64,000 nucleotides of DNA from Oxalobacteraceae bacterium AB_14 (GCA_000381565.1 KB906725.1:749785-813784); one strand, 5' to 3'. Numbered from the stretch's first letter, positions 1 through 11,177 are shown. The notes: generated by a model not told the origin, from the letters alone. A program made the numbers and translations.

Positions 1-2042
1 GAATGACGCTTGGTGACTTCGGTCTTGTTGAAGCCCAGCTGGCCCGACAGCACCAGGGTCGAGGCCGCGAACTTCGAGGTGTGCTCGGCCACGATGTCCA
101 GGCCGCGGGTGCGGGTGTCGACCGCGTTGGTGAAGAACTGCGCCTGGCCCACGCCCAAAGGCTTGAGGATGTTGGCGATCGGGCCGCCGCCGGCTTCCGG
201 TGCGATCTCGCTCGAGAACACGATGCGGTCCTTGATCTTGATCTGGTACAGGTCGGCGGTCAGCGACATATTCTTCGCCGGACGCAGCACCATGCCGACG
301 CTGCCGCTGGTCGAGGTTTCCTCTTTCAGCGGCGCGATGCCGAAGGCCTGGGTGACGGCGCTGCCCTGGCGCGCGGTCAGGGTCTCGGTCAGCACGCCGT
401 TGTTCAGGTTGGTCGACACGGAGCTGTAGAACTCCTGCTGCACGCTCGGCGCGCGGAAGCCGGTCGACAGGCTGCCGCGGAAGCCGATTTCCTTGGTCGG
501 GTCGAAACGGGCGCTCAGCTTGCCGGTGACGGTGCTGCCGAAGTCCGAGTATTTCTCGTAGCGCACGGCGCCGGCCAGGGTCAGCTTGTCGACCGGCTTG
601 GTTTCGGCGTCGAGGAACAGGGCGATGTTGTGGCGGCCCGAATCGACGGCGGTGGCCGGCGTGTAGCCGGGGAAGCCCTGGATGCCGGCGGCGGCGGTGG
701 CGCCGCTCGGGGTGGTGATGGCGATGGCCGGATTATTGCTGCGGCCGTACTGGTAGGAGACCGGGTCGCCGGCGACGATCTGGTAGTTGTCGGCGCGGTA
801 TTCGAAGCCGGTGGCCAGGAACAGGTTGCTGCCGCCGAGCTTGACCGGGCCCTTGACGTCGGCGTTGAAGGTCAGCTGGTTGAACTTCAGGGTGCCGGTG
901 TTGGCGTCGCGCGGCGACTCGGCGTAGATGGCGCCGTCGGCCTTTTTCTCATACCAGTAGCTGACGTTGACGCTGTCCGATTCATGGAAGCCGAGCTCGC
1001 TGGCGCCGTAGTTGATGCTGACGTCGGTCTTCCAGTCGTTGGCCAGGTCGCGGCGGTAGCCGAAGGCGAACGAGGCGTCCTTGATGTCGGTGCTGATGGC
1101 CGGCAGGTAGCCGTTCGGCGCGATCGCCGGGATGGTGCGGTCGTCGCCGGCTGAGCGGAAGAAGCCGTAGGAATCGCTCTTGCGCTTGGAGATGCCGCCG
1201 AAGGCGTAGAACTCGCTGGCCTTGTCGATCGGCAGCGCGGCGTTCCACCACAGGTAGCCGTCCTTGGTGTTGCTGTCGCCGATGTGCTGGGTCACGCGCG
1301 GCGGGTTCACGCGCAGCGAATCGGGGCCGGCGCGGTTGGTCTCGCCGCGCTTGCGCGCCTCGGCGGTCAGGTTGAGGAAGCCGCCGTCCTGGCCCAGCGC
1401 GAAGCCGGTGTTGGCGGTGCCCGAGTAGAGGTCGCCGTCGCCTTCGGAGGTGGTGCCGTAGCTGCCGCTCAACTGGGTCTCCTTGACCTGCGACTTGAGC
1501 ACGATGTTGATCACGCCGGCGATCGCGTCGGAGCCGTACTGGGCGGCGGCGCCGTCGCGCAGCACCTCGATGTGGTGGATGGCGCCCAGCGGAATGGCGT
1601 TGATGTCGGTGCCGGCCGAGCCGCGGCCGATGGTCTGTTGCACGTTCACCAGCGCCTGCTGGTGGCGGCGCTTGCCGTTGACCAGCACCAGCACCTGGTC
1701 AGGCCCCAGCGAACGCAGGGTGGCAGGGCGGATCGAATCGGTGCCGTCGCTGATGAAGGTGCTGGAGAAGTTGAACGATGGGTCCAGCGTCTGCAGCAGC
1801 TTGCCCAGTTCCAGCGGGCCGGCGGTCTGCATGTCTTTCAGGCTGATCAGGCCGACCGGGGACGAGGTGTCGAGCGCGGTCTTGGCGACCGAGCGCGAGC
1901 CCAGCACCACCACGGTTTGTTCCTGGGCCGGCGCTGTGTCTGCTGCTGCTGCTGCTGCGGTTTGGGCGCTGCCCTGGCCGGCGGCCAGCAGCAGGATTGC
2001 GCTGGCGACCAGCGTGCGTTTGAAGTGCGGTGCTCTTGTCAT
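1..2042 (-). CDS. TonB-dependent outer-membrane receptor, C-terminus outside window
   Basis: The 680 visible codons read from ATG at 2042 and run off the left edge, so the end of the beta barrel is missing. A signal peptide (basic n-region, then a Leu/Ala core ending near AQ) is followed by an Ala run and the plug domain: the segments LVLVNGKRRH and IEVLRDGAAAQYGSDAIAGV are typical plug motifs of TonB-dependent receptors. The barrel follows with many aromatic-rich strands, including a SLSTGFRAPS segment. It probably imports a siderophore, carbohydrate fragment or other large nutrient; nothing next to it identifies the substrate. The gene is monocistronic as far as can be seen, with 218 bases to the next gene upstream. 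The family call is secure; the substrate is unknown. Confidence 0.93.
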   Translation of the reverse strand, partial: MTRAPHFKRTLVASAILLLAAGQGSAQTAAAAAADTAPAQEQTVVVLGSRSVAKTALDTSSPVGLISLKDMQTAGPLELGKLLQTLDPSFNFSSTFISDGTDSIRPATLRSLGPDQVLVLVNGKRRHQQALVNVQQTIGRGSAGTDINAIPLGAIHHIEVLRDGAAAQYGSDAIAGVINIVLKSQVKETQLSGSYGTTSEGDGDLYSGTANTGFALGQDGGFLNLTAEARKRGETNRAGPDSLRVNPPRVTQHIGDSNTKDGYLWWNAALPIDKASEFYAFGGISKRKSDSYGFFRSAGDDRTIPAIAPNGYLPAISTDIKDASFAFGYRRDLANDWKTDVSINYGASELGFHESDSVNVSYWYEKKADGAIYAESPRDANTGTLKFNQLTFNADVKGPVKLGGSNLFLATGFEYRADNYQIVAGDPVSYQYGRSNNPAIAITTPSGATAAAGIQGFPGYTPATAVDSGRHNIALFLDAETKPVDKLTLAGAVRYEKYSDFGSTVTGKLSARFDPTKEIGFRGSLSTGFRAPSVQQEFYSSVSTNLNNGVLTETLTARQGSAVTQAFGIAPLKEETSTSGSVGMVLRPAKNMSLTADLYQIKIKDRIVFSSEIAPEAGGGPIANILKPLGVGQAQFFTNAVDTRTRGLDIVAEHTSKFAASTLVLSGQLGFNKTEVTKRH
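1941..1958. repeat. (TGC)6 trinucleotide tract in receptor gene
   Basis: Six tandem TGC units (GCA on the coding strand) encode the Ala run just after the signal peptide of the TonB-dependent receptor. The unit length is three, so slippage would change the number of alanines but not the frame. Confidence 0.8.
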
Positions 2043-2260
2043 GTATCTCTCTCGTTGTTGTGGACGCGCGCGCGGATAGCGCGGTCGAGAAAAATACTAT
2101 CGTGGCCGCTCAGCGGGCGGCAACGCGGCATGCACCATATTGTTGCAAAATATGTACATTTGATAATATTTCGTGCGTTATACGATGACTTGGCGTAATC
2201 TGACCGACGGGCTGCCGCAAAATGGTGCAAAACTGTGGTGCGGACGCATCAGTAAACTGT

Positions 2261-3034
2261 TTATTGCTGATCCAACATCCAGCCCTTCAAACCATTGACC
2301 CAGGACTTGGCCGGCAGGTTCAGGCTCTTCTTGATGGCGCCGGCGCGCTCGTACAGCACGCTGAAGTCCAGCACCGGCGACTGCTTGAAGGCGATCACCA
2401 CGATGTTGGCGTCGTGTACCTCCGGCAGCCAGACCACGGCGTCGAACACCTGTTCCATCGCGTGCAGGTTCTTGTCGTAGTTGGCGAAATCGCCGAACAC
2501 ATTGGTGGTCATCATGCCGCCGTCGCGCAGGCAGTCGAAGCAGGCCTGGTAGAACTCGGGCGAGTCCAGCACCGGGCCGCGCGCCTCCTCGTCGTACAGG
2601 TCCACCTGCAGGATGTCGACGCTGCCGTGGTTGGCCGGGTCGAGCACGAAATCCATGGCGTTCATTTCCAGCACGTTCAGGCGCTCGTCGTTGGACGGCA
2701 GGCCGAACAGCGCGTTGCAGATGGCGATCACGTTCGGGTTGAGTTCGACCGCGGTCACGCGCGCGTGCGGCAGGCGGCGGTAGCAGAACTTGGTCAGCGC
2801 GGCGCTGCCCAGGCCCAGCTGCACGATGTGGCGCGGCTGGTCGTTGAACAGCAGCCACATCATCATCATCTGCACGTATTCGAGTTCGATGTTGTCCGGC
2901 TTGGACAGGCGCATCGCGCCCTGCACCCAGGAGGTGCCCAGGTGCAGGCTGCGCACGCCCTCGAATTCGGTGGTGGTGGCCGGCGGGTGGCCGGGCGCGT
3001 CGAAACGGGAGGGGGAGGCGGAATAGGCGGACAT
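2261..3034 (-). CDS. Spermidine-synthase-like SAM-fold protein
   Basis: This 257-residue protein has the Rossmann fold of the spermidine synthase/SAM-methyltransferase superfamily. The glycine-rich VQLGLGSAALTKF segment (about residues 70-82), the acidic VTAVELNPNV strand end and the ILQVDLYDEEARGP/CLRDGGMMTTNVFG segments match the spermidine-synthase domain order. The classical spermidine-synthase GG(G/D)G motif is changed to GLGSA, so it may not make polyamines. It is more likely one of the many polyamine-synthase-like proteins of unknown substrate. The ATG at 3034 has only a weak ribosome-binding site. It lies alone between the receptor gene and a terminated PEP-CTERM gene. Confidence 0.75.
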   Translation of the reverse strand: MSAYSASPSRFDAPGHPPATTTEFEGVRSLHLGTSWVQGAMRLSKPDNIELEYVQMMMMWLLFNDQPRHIVQLGLGSAALTKFCYRRLPHARVTAVELNPNVIAICNALFGLPSNDERLNVLEMNAMDFVLDPANHGSVDILQVDLYDEEARGPVLDSPEFYQACFDCLRDGGMMTTNVFGDFANYDKNLHAMEQVFDAVVWLPEVHDANIVVIAFKQSPVLDFSVLYERAGAIKKSLNLPAKSWVNGLKGWMLDQQ

Positions 3035-3062
3035 GGCGGCAGTCTACCAGCCGCCACCCCGT

Positions 3063-3090
3063 AAAAAAAGACGCCGCGGCGTCTTTGTGC
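3063..3090 (-). terminator. Rho-independent terminator after PEP-CTERM gene
   Basis: A perfect palindrome AAAGACGCCGCGGCGTCTTT (3067-3086) forms an 8-bp stem with a CGCG loop. On the minus strand it is followed by a run of T residues, 11 bases beyond the PEP-CTERM stop codon. Confidence 0.88.
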
Positions 3091-3100
3091 TTGGCGGCGC

Positions 3101-3607
3101 TCAGGCTTTGCGGCGCCGTGCGACCAGTCCCATCAACGCCAAGCCGCCCGCCAACATGCCGTAGGTGGCCGGCTCAGGCACTGCCGAGGTGATGTCCAGC
3201 GTGCCGGCGTAGCTGGCGGTGCCGGTATCGGAGCCCGAGATCGTCAACGTAATCAGGCCGCTCACCGGCACGCCGAAGAACGCGCTGCCGGAGACGAACG
3301 CGCCATTGGTGATGGTCAGCGGAATGCCATTGATGTCGGCCGCGCTGAAGCTCAGCATGGTCGTCGGCGATGCGGAAAAATTGGTGAAGTTGGCGAAGAA
3401 ACCTTGCGCCGAGCCCGGTACGCCGGAATACGAAAAAGTGTAGGTATCGGTGAAATCGAGACCGTCGCTGTGCGATGTGCCGAAGGGCGACGTCCAGACG
3501 CTCGGGCCACCTGTCATGGCGATGACCGCCGGCGTGTAGTTGTTGGCCGCGGCGCCGCCCGCCGCCGCAGCCATCAGTACGGCTGAGAATAGAGACCTTA
3601 AATTCAT
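3101..3607 (-). CDS. PEP-CTERM sorted surface protein (FxDxF-like)
   Basis: This 168-residue exported protein has an N-terminal signal peptide cut near residues 20-22, a small beta-rich middle domain and a C-terminal sorting tag: VPEPATYG at 143-150, a hydrophobic span and a final RRRK cluster. The tag is the signal for the exosortase EpsH/archaeosortase-type system, which must be encoded elsewhere. The segment FTDTYTF near residue 52 resembles the motif of the FxDxF family of PEP-CTERM proteins. The start at 3607 is fixed by a strong GGAGGT ribosome-binding site. Such proteins are usually linked to extracellular polysaccharide or biofilm matrix, but the specific job is unknown. Confidence 0.88.
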   Translation of the reverse strand: MNLRSLFSAVLMAAAAGGAAANNYTPAVIAMTGGPSVWTSPFGTSHSDGLDFTDTYTFSYSGVPGSAQGFFANFTNFSASPTTMLSFSAADINGIPLTITNGAFVSGSAFFGVPVSGLITLTISGSDTGTASYAGTLDITSAVPEPATYGMLAGGLALMGLVARRRKA

Positions 3608-3822
3608 TTTACCTCCACGAAAGTTCAGACCAAGTTCACGAAACCCCGGTGCTACCCATGCAAAGTACGCCTGGGAATTTTCGATGTCAATTAGCTATTT
3701 TTTTATCGCGGCGGTAAGGCTGATAGAAGGAAACTAATCTACGGGCTGAACAATAAGAAATTTCCAATGATCAATTTCCGTTATGCAAATTATCAACTTA
3801 ATTTCAATCCAATCATGCCGAT

Positions 3823-5192
3823 TTAGTTGCAGCCCGCCGACACCGGCAAGATCAAGGTCACGCTCAGGCCGCCGCCGTCGCGGTTGGCCAGCGTGATGCG
3901 GCCGCCGTGGGCTTCGGCGATTTCGCGCGCCAGCGCCAGGCCCAGGCCGGTGCCGCTGCGCTTGGTGGAATAGAAGGGCACCAGCGCGTTGGTCAGCACG
4001 GTGTCGCTCATGCCGGGGCCGCGGTCCTGGACGTCGATCCGCACCGCGCCGTGCAGGCGCCGCACCTCCAGGCTGACCTCGGCGGCCGGCGAGCCCGATT
4101 CGTGGGCGTTCTTGAGCAGGTTCAGCAGCGCCTGCTCCAGCTGCGAGGGATCGAAGGCGCAGGGCTCGTCGGGCGGCGCGCCAGCCACGCTGAACTCGAC
4201 CTGGGCCGCCAGCTGGGCCAGGAAGCCCGGCCACGCCTGCAGCTCCAGGCGCGGCGTCGGCAGCTTGGCGAAGCGGGCGTAGCCGAGGATGAAGCTTTCC
4301 AGGTGGCGGCTGCGCTCCTCGATGGTGGCGAGGATTTGCGGCAGGCGCTCGGTCTGGCCGCGCCGCACCAGCTCGGCGCCGGAATGGGCCAGCGAGGTCA
4401 GCGGCGCGAGCGAGTTGTTCAGCTCGTGGCTGATGACGCGGATCACTTTTTTCCAGGTCTGCACTTCCTGCCGGCGCAATTCCATGGTCAGCTGGCGCAG
4501 CAGCAGCAGCTCGTGCTTGCGGCCGTTGAGGTTGAAGCTGCGGCGCGCCAGGTGGTAGACCTCTTCCTCGTCCACCTCGGCGCCGGCCTGCCTGGTGGTG
4601 AACAGGCCGTCGCCGCCGCGCGCCAGCGCCTCCAGCAGCGCCGGCGAGGCGTGCGCCAGGATGTCGGCCAGGCGATGGCCCTCCAGCCTGCGGCCCTGGT
4701 TGAGCAGCTGGCGCGCCGCCAGGTTGGCGTAGACGATGGGGCCGGCCTCGCTCACCAGCAGCATCGCCACCGGCGTGTTCTGCACCATGGTGTCGAGCAG
4801 CAGCTCGCGCTGCACCAGGTCCAGCCGCTGCTGGCGCAGCACGTCGCCCAGCGCGTTGTGGGCCGCCACCAGGTCGCTCAGCTCGTCGTTCTGCGGCCAG
4901 TGCAGGCTGAACGAGAAGTCGCCGTCCTGGTAGCTGGTGACGGTGCCGGTCAGCGCGCGGAACAGCGACAGCATGTACTCGAGCTGGGCGCGGATGGTGA
5001 TGATGGAGAGCGGCAGCACGCACAGCAGGCAGACCGCCAGCACCAGGCCGGGATGGTCGGGGAAGAAATGGGTCAGGGTCAGCGCGATCAGGATGCCGAC
5101 CGTCAGCAGGGTGCCGACCATCGCGGTCCAGCGCGTCAGCAACGAAAGGCGCGAGCCTTTCGGGCGGGAAGCCTGGCGGCCGGCGTCGTCCA

Positions 5193-5193
<1 letters not shown>
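3823..5193 (-). CDS. NtrY-like membrane sensor histidine kinase
   Basis: The 456-residue kinase has two membrane spans (about residues 23-42 and 48-67) with almost no periplasmic loop. A HAMP-like linker, a PAS domain (VQNTPVAMLLVSEAGP) and the kinase core follow: the H-box ISHELNNSLAPL with the phosphorylated His near residue 256, the N-box LLNLLKNAHES, DRGPGM and GTGLGLALA. The short loop suggests sensing inside the membrane or cytoplasm. The start at 5193 shares one base with the stop of the response-regulator gene (TGATG), so the two are translationally coupled. It is the last gene of the ABC-transporter operon and is likely the partner kinase of that regulator. Confidence 0.92.
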
Positions 5194-6533
<1,340 letters not shown>

Positions 6534-6591
6534 GCCGCAAGCATAACATTGTCGCGGCATGCCCGGTACTGCAAACATGGGGGCGGCCCCG

Positions 6592-7827
6592 CTAGGCGCT
6601 GCGGGTGGCGGTGGCCGGCGAGATCGAGGCCGCGCGCCAGGCCGGACCGTACACGGCGGCCACGCCCAGCGCCCAGAACACGGCGGCCCCGGCGAGCAGG
6701 TAGCCGGCCGGCAGGCGCGCCATTTCCAGCTGGCTCACCAGCAGCTGGTTCAGGCCCAGCGCCAGCAGCACCCCGGCCGCCACGCCGACGCTGGTGATCA
6801 TCACGTTCTCGGTGATGAAGTAGCGCAGGATGTCGAGGCGGCGGGCGCCGAGCGCGCGTCGCACGCCGATCTGCTTGCGGCGCTGCGTGACCCACAGGCT
6901 GGCCATACCGACGATGCCGCTCGAGGTAATCAGCAGCAGCAGCACGCTGACCGTCACCAGCATCCACGCCAGCGCGTTGTCGGCGCGGTAACGGTCGGTG
7001 CGGAATTCGGTCATGGTCCTGGCCTTGACGATCAGCGGCGTCGGCGACGCGGCGCGCAGCGCCGCCTCGGCCTCCTTGATCACGCGGTCCATCTGGCCCG
7101 GCTCGGCGCGCAGCGTGTAGCTGTTGGCGTTGTCGCCGGTCAGGCGGGTCGGCACGATGGTGGAGAAATCTGCGCGCTCGCCGATCTGGGCATTCGGCGA
7201 TTGCAACTTCTCGATCACGCCGACCACACGCGCCTCCCTGGCCTTTTCGCCGGTGCCGAAATAGAAGGTCTTGCCGACGAAGCTGCTGTTACCCGGCCAC
7301 AGTTTTTCGCCCTGCAGGCGGGTGATGATGGCCACCTTGGGGTAGTCGTCGCTGGTGTTCTCGTCGATCTCCAGGATTTCGTTGGGCAGGAAGTCGCGCC
7401 CCTCGACCAGTTGCAGGCCCCAGGTCTTGACCAGCGAATCGGGCGTGACATAGGTGCTGGTGACGGCGGTGGACTTGATTTGCCGGCGGTCGGTCGCGAT
7501 GCCGGTGTAGTTGCCCGAGCGCGACAGCGGCATCTGCGTGGTGATGGCCACCGACAGCACGCCCGGCACGGCGCGCAGCGTCGCCGTTTCGCGATGCTGG
7601 GCCGCCAGCTCGGGCTGGTGGCCGGCGTTCTGCAAGCGGCGCACTTGCAGGTTGAAGACGTCGGCCTCGTCGGCGATGCCGCTGGCACGCGCCGACACGG
7701 CCTGGCGCACCTGCACGATGTGCAGGGCGTTGGCCAGGATGGCCAGGCTCAGGGCGACCTGCACGGCCACCAGGATGGGGCCGGTCTTGTTGCGCAGCAG
7801 CGCCGACAGGATGGGACGGATTTCCAT
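6592..7827 (-). CDS. FtsX/MacB-type ABC permease (second of pair)
   Basis: The 411-residue inner-membrane permease has one N-terminal span (about 17-37), a large periplasmic MacB-PCD-like domain, and three C-terminal spans with the FtsX-family segment RRKQIGVRRALGARRLDI between them. That cytoplasmic coupling segment docks to the ATPase. It follows the other permease gene by 9 bases and is shorter in its periplasmic domain. With the first permease it probably forms a heterodimer that, with the HlyD-type protein, works as a mechanotransmission exporter of the MacAB/LolCDE class. The substrate (antimicrobial peptide, lipid or protein) cannot be told from sequence. Confidence 0.9.
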   Translation of the reverse strand: MEIRPILSALLRNKTGPILVAVQVALSLAILANALHIVQVRQAVSARASGIADEADVFNLQVRRLQNAGHQPELAAQHRETATLRAVPGVLSVAITTQMPLSRSGNYTGIATDRRQIKSTAVTSTYVTPDSLVKTWGLQLVEGRDFLPNEILEIDENTSDDYPKVAIITRLQGEKLWPGNSSFVGKTFYFGTGEKAREARVVGVIEKLQSPNAQIGERADFSTIVPTRLTGDNANSYTLRAEPGQMDRVIKEAEAALRAASPTPLIVKARTMTEFRTDRYRADNALAWMLVTVSVLLLLITSSGIVGMASLWVTQRRKQIGVRRALGARRLDILRYFITENVMITSVGVAAGVLLALGLNQLLVSQLEMARLPAGYLLAGAAVFWALGVAAVYGPAWRAASISPATATRSA

Positions 7828-7836
7828 AATGGGTCC

Positions 7837-9153
7837 TTATTGGGATTTGAGTTGCAGGGCCGGCGTGACCTGGCACGCGCGCCAGGTCGGCAGCAGGCCG
7901 GCCAGCACGGCCGACAGCACCGCCATCGCGAAGGTGGTCAGCAGCATGACCCAGTCCATATGCGCGACCACCGTCAGCGCCTTCGACTGCATGGCGATCA
8001 GCGCCAGCGCGCCGAAGGCCAGCAGCAGGCCGAGCACGCCGCCGACCAGGCCGACCACGGTGGTCTCGATCAGGAACTGGTTGAAGATCTCGCGGCGCGA
8101 GGCGCCCAGCGCGCGGCGGATGCCGACTTCGGCGGCGCGCACCGAGAACTTGGCCAGCAGCAGGCCGATCGTGTTCACCAGGCACAGCACCAGGAAGCCG
8201 AACGCCAGCCAGGCCGACAGCTTGCTGTCGTTGCCGACCACCTTCATGTAGTCCAGCCATTCGCGCACGTCGTACAGCTTGTTGGCGGCATTGCGCGGCA
8301 GGCGGCCCAGCTTGCGCTGCTCGGCGGCGTAGCTGTCGAGGTAGCTCTGCAGGTTGGCGCGGTCGCCGGCGCTGCGCGTCTCGAACCAGAACTGGATCCA
8401 GGTGCATTCGGAATCGAGGAAGGCCTGGTAGCCGGGCGCGACGTCGTCGGTGCAGCTGGTGCTGCCGTTGCGCGGCATTTCGTTGCGGATCGCCGTGGTG
8501 AAGGGCACGAACATCTCGTCCTCGTCGCTGAACGCGCCATCCTGGCTGCCGATGATGCGGTGGAAGCGCGGCACCACTTTCCAACTGTCGAGCACGCCGA
8601 CGATCTGGTATTGCTGGCCGCTCATGGTGATGCGCTGGCCGACCGGGTCGGTGTCGCCGTACAGCTTGTCGGCCAGCTTGCGGCCCAGCACCACCACGTT
8701 GACGGCCCCTTTGTCGTCGGCCGGGCTCCAGGACTGGCCGTGCAGGAAGGGCGCGTCGAACATATTGAAGTAGTCGCCGGCCACGGCCAGGCCGCGCGCG
8801 CTGAACACGCCGATGTCCTTGCGCGCCGGCTCGACCGCCAGGCCGGTGCCGAAGATCGCGGTGGCGCGCTCGGCCGCCTTGCTGTTGAGGAAGTTGAGCG
8901 CGTCACGGTAGCTCAGCTGGTTGTCGTTGGGCTCGTCGCCGGGCTTGTAGCCCTTGACCGGGCCGTTGTCGACCAGCGGCACGAACAGGCGCTCGCTCTT
9001 GGCCGGGATCGGGTCGCCCGACATCACGTGCAGGATGGTCAGCGTGGCCACGCTGGCGGCCACGCCGACGGCCAAGGTCAGCACCATCAGCGCGGTCAGG
9101 GCCGGGTTGCGGCGCAGGCTGCGCAGGCCCAGCAGGAAGTAGTATTGGAACAT
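7837..9153 (-). CDS. FtsX/MacB-type ABC permease (first of pair)
   Basis: The 438-residue permease has the same layout as its neighbour: an N-terminal span after FQYYFLLGLRSLRRNPALTA, a periplasmic domain of roughly 230 residues, and three C-terminal spans with the coupling segment VGIRRALGASRREIFNQF. The ATG at 9153 is preceded by AAGGAG that overlaps the stop codon of the ATPase gene, which fixes the start and shows tight coupling; in-frame ATGs further upstream lie inside the ATPase gene. The periplasmic domain has a Cys pair (STSCTDD and DSECTW) that may form a disulfide. It is a member of the six-gene export operon. Confidence 0.91.
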   Translation of the reverse strand: MFQYYFLLGLRSLRRNPALTALMVLTLAVGVAASVATLTILHVMSGDPIPAKSERLFVPLVDNGPVKGYKPGDEPNDNQLSYRDALNFLNSKAAERATAIFGTGLAVEPARKDIGVFSARGLAVAGDYFNMFDAPFLHGQSWSPADDKGAVNVVVLGRKLADKLYGDTDPVGQRITMSGQQYQIVGVLDSWKVVPRFHRIIGSQDGAFSDEDEMFVPFTTAIRNEMPRNGSTSCTDDVAPGYQAFLDSECTWIQFWFETRSAGDRANLQSYLDSYAAEQRKLGRLPRNAANKLYDVREWLDYMKVVGNDSKLSAWLAFGFLVLCLVNTIGLLLAKFSVRAAEVGIRRALGASRREIFNQFLIETTVVGLVGGVLGLLLAFGALALIAMQSKALTVVAHMDWVMLLTTFAMAVLSAVLAGLLPTWRACQVTPALQLKSQ

Positions 9154-9163
9154 ATTGCGCTCC

Positions 9164-9886
9164 TTATGCGACATGGGATTTGCCGTCGGCGTTAGCATCA
9201 AACAGCGTCGGCGCCTTGCGCACCAGGTCCGACACCTGGCCGTCGATGATGTGGACGTTGCGCTGCGAGCGCACCGCCAGCTCCGGATCGTGGGTCACCA
9301 TCAGTATCGTCGTGCCCTGGGCGTTGATCTCCTCCAGCAGCTCCATCACGCCGCGCGCCATCTGGGTGTCGAGGTTGCCGGTCGGCTCGTCGGCCAGCAG
9401 CAGCTTGGGCGAGCCGGCCAGCGCGCGCGCGATCGCCACGCGCTGCTGCTGGCCGCCCGACAGCTCGGCCGGGTAGTGCTTCATGCGCGAGGCCAGCCCG
9501 ACTTTCGCCAGCGCGTCCTCGATGCGCTCCTTGCGCTCGGCGGCGTTGAAGCCGCGGTAGCGCAGCGGCACGTCGACATTGTCGAACAGCGACAGGTCGG
9601 GGATCAGGTTGAAGCCCTGGAAGATGAAGCCCAGCTTTTCGTTGCGCAGGCGCGAGCGGGCGTTGTCGTCCATGCCCTTGACGTTGACGCCGTCGAGGAT
9701 GTACTCGCCGTCGGTGAACTCTTCGAGCAGGCCGGCGATGTTGAGGAAGCTGGTCTTGCCGGAGCCGGAAGGGCCGGTCACGGTGACGAACTCGCCCTGC
9801 TTGACGTTGATCTCGAAGCCGCGCAGCGCGTGGGTTTCGATCATGTGGGTACGATAGACTTTGCTCAGGTTTTGCATGCGCAGCAT
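9164..9886 (-). CDS. MacB/LolD-type ABC transporter ATPase
   Basis: The 240-residue nucleotide-binding subunit has all ABC motifs: Walker A GPSGSGKTS near residue 39, the Q-loop in LGFIFQGFNLIP, the signature LSGGQQQRVAIARAL, Walker B LLLADEPTGNLD and the H-loop MVTHDPE. It belongs to the LolD/MacB ATPase clade, whose partners are FtsX-type permeases, and two of those follow at once. It has no fused membrane part, so it is separate from the permease as in LolCDE rather than fused as in MacB. It lies 22 bases after the adaptor gene. Confidence 0.94.
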   Translation of the reverse strand: MLRMQNLSKVYRTHMIETHALRGFEINVKQGEFVTVTGPSGSGKTSFLNIAGLLEEFTDGEYILDGVNVKGMDDNARSRLRNEKLGFIFQGFNLIPDLSLFDNVDVPLRYRGFNAAERKERIEDALAKVGLASRMKHYPAELSGGQQQRVAIARALAGSPKLLLADEPTGNLDTQMARGVMELLEEINAQGTTILMVTHDPELAVRSQRNVHIIDGQVSDLVRKAPTLFDANADGKSHVA

Positions 9887-9908
9887 GGAGGGCCTCTTGG
9901 AAAAAATG

Positions 9909-11177
9909 TTATTGGTTGATCGAGACGCGTTCGGCGTTCTCGAAGGTTTCGGTGCCGGAGATGACGACCTTGTCGCCCTGTTTCAAACCGCCGAGGATCT
10001 CCACCGCGGTGACGCTGGTGGCGCCCATCTTGATCGGGGTGCGGATGGCGATGCCGTCCCGGACTACATAAGCGTAACGGCCGCCTTCGGACTCCACGAA
10101 CGGGCCGCGCTGCAGCATCAGCGTGTTGGGTTTTTCATCGATCAGCAGGCGGGCGGTGACGCGCTGGTTCTGGCGCAGCCCGGCCGGCTGGGCGGCGGTG
10201 AAGCGCACCCGCGCCAGCACCTGGTTCTTGACCACTTCCGGCGACAGCGCCGACAGCCTGGCGTTGGCGGTGCCGGTGCCGTAGTTGACTTCGGCGTTCA
10301 TGCCCAGGCCGATGTCGGACACATAGGTCTCCGGCACCTCCAGCTCGACCTCCAGGCGCGACAGGTCGACCAGGGTCATCAGCGGCGCGTTGGCCGGCAC
10401 CACGCTGCGGTTGGCCACCGACAAGGTGCCGATGAAGCCGTCCACCGGCGCGCGCACGGTCAGCTCGTCGACCCGGCGCTGGGCGTTGGCCAGCGACAGC
10501 CGTTGGCGGTCCAGCTCGTTGATCTTGGTCTTCAGCTCCAGCGCCACGTTGTCGCTTTCCAGCTCGGCCGCCTGGCCGGCGTGCCTGGCGCGGATCTCGG
10601 CCGAGTTCAGCGCGTCCTTGGCCCGCTGGTATTCGATCTTGGCGATGATGCCTTCGTTGGAGACGGCGTTGTAGCGCTCCAGCGTGCGCAGCGCGGACAG
10701 GCGGTCGATCTCGGCGGTGTCGGCGTCGCGCCGGGCCAGCAGCTTCTGCTTGCGGGCCAGGATCTTCTGGCGCTCGACCTCGGCCTCCAGTTGCAGATAG
10801 CTCGATTGCTCGCGCTTGAGGGCGTCGGTCAGGTCGGGCGATTCCAGCACCGCCAGCACGTCGCCTTTCTTGACGGTGTCGCCGGCGGCGGCCTTCAGCG
10901 TCACCGTGGCCGGCGAGGCCGAGTACAGCGTCGGGCTGATGGCGGCGACGATGCGGCCGTTGACGGCGGCGTCGCGGATCAGCGTGCCGCGGCCCACTTC
11001 GGCGATGCGCAGGCGCGCCAGGTTGACCGAATGGTCGCTGCCGCGCCAGGAGTGCACCACGGCGTAGGCCACCGCCACCAGGGCGATGGCTCCGACGGCG
11101 AAAACGAGGCGGCGCCTGGTGGCCAGGCCCTTGGGGGCGGCGATGACGGCGTCTTGGTTGGAGGTGTCGCGTATCAT
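9909..11177 (-). CDS. HlyD/MacA-type periplasmic adaptor
   Basis: The 422-residue membrane fusion protein has a single N-terminal span (about residues 24-42), a lipoyl-like half (TVLKAAAGDTVKKGDVLAVL region), a long coiled coil between about residues 115 and 220, the second lipoyl half with LTVRAPVDGFIG, and beta-barrel and membrane-proximal domains. It bridges an inner-membrane exporter to an outer-membrane channel; no TolC-like gene is in the window, so a shared channel from elsewhere is expected. It is the first gene of the export operon and begins about 23 bases after the predicted sigma-54 transcription start. Its ribosome-binding site is weak. Confidence 0.91.
   Translation of the reverse strand: MIRDTSNQDAVIAAPKGLATRRRLVFAVGAIALVAVAYAVVHSWRGSDHSVNLARLRIAEVGRGTLIRDAAVNGRIVAAISPTLYSASPATVTLKAAAGDTVKKGDVLAVLESPDLTDALKREQSSYLQLEAEVERQKILARKQKLLARRDADTAEIDRLSALRTLERYNAVSNEGIIAKIEYQRAKDALNSAEIRARHAGQAAELESDNVALELKTKINELDRQRLSLANAQRRVDELTVRAPVDGFIGTLSVANRSVVPANAPLMTLVDLSRLEVELEVPETYVSDIGLGMNAEVNYGTGTANARLSALSPEVVKNQVLARVRFTAAQPAGLRQNQRVTARLLIDEKPNTLMLQRGPFVESEGGRYAYVVRDGIAIRTPIKMGATSVTAVEILGGLKQGDKVVISGTETFENAERVSINQ

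Noticed and set aside
1941..1958. TGC tract as a phase-variation switch for the receptor
   Set aside because: The repeat unit is three bases, so changes in number keep the frame.
3608..3822. Possible sigma-54 promoter in front of the PEP-CTERM gene
   Set aside because: PEP-CTERM systems often use sigma-54, but the best GG...GC pair on the minus strand has eight bases between the doublets, not ten.
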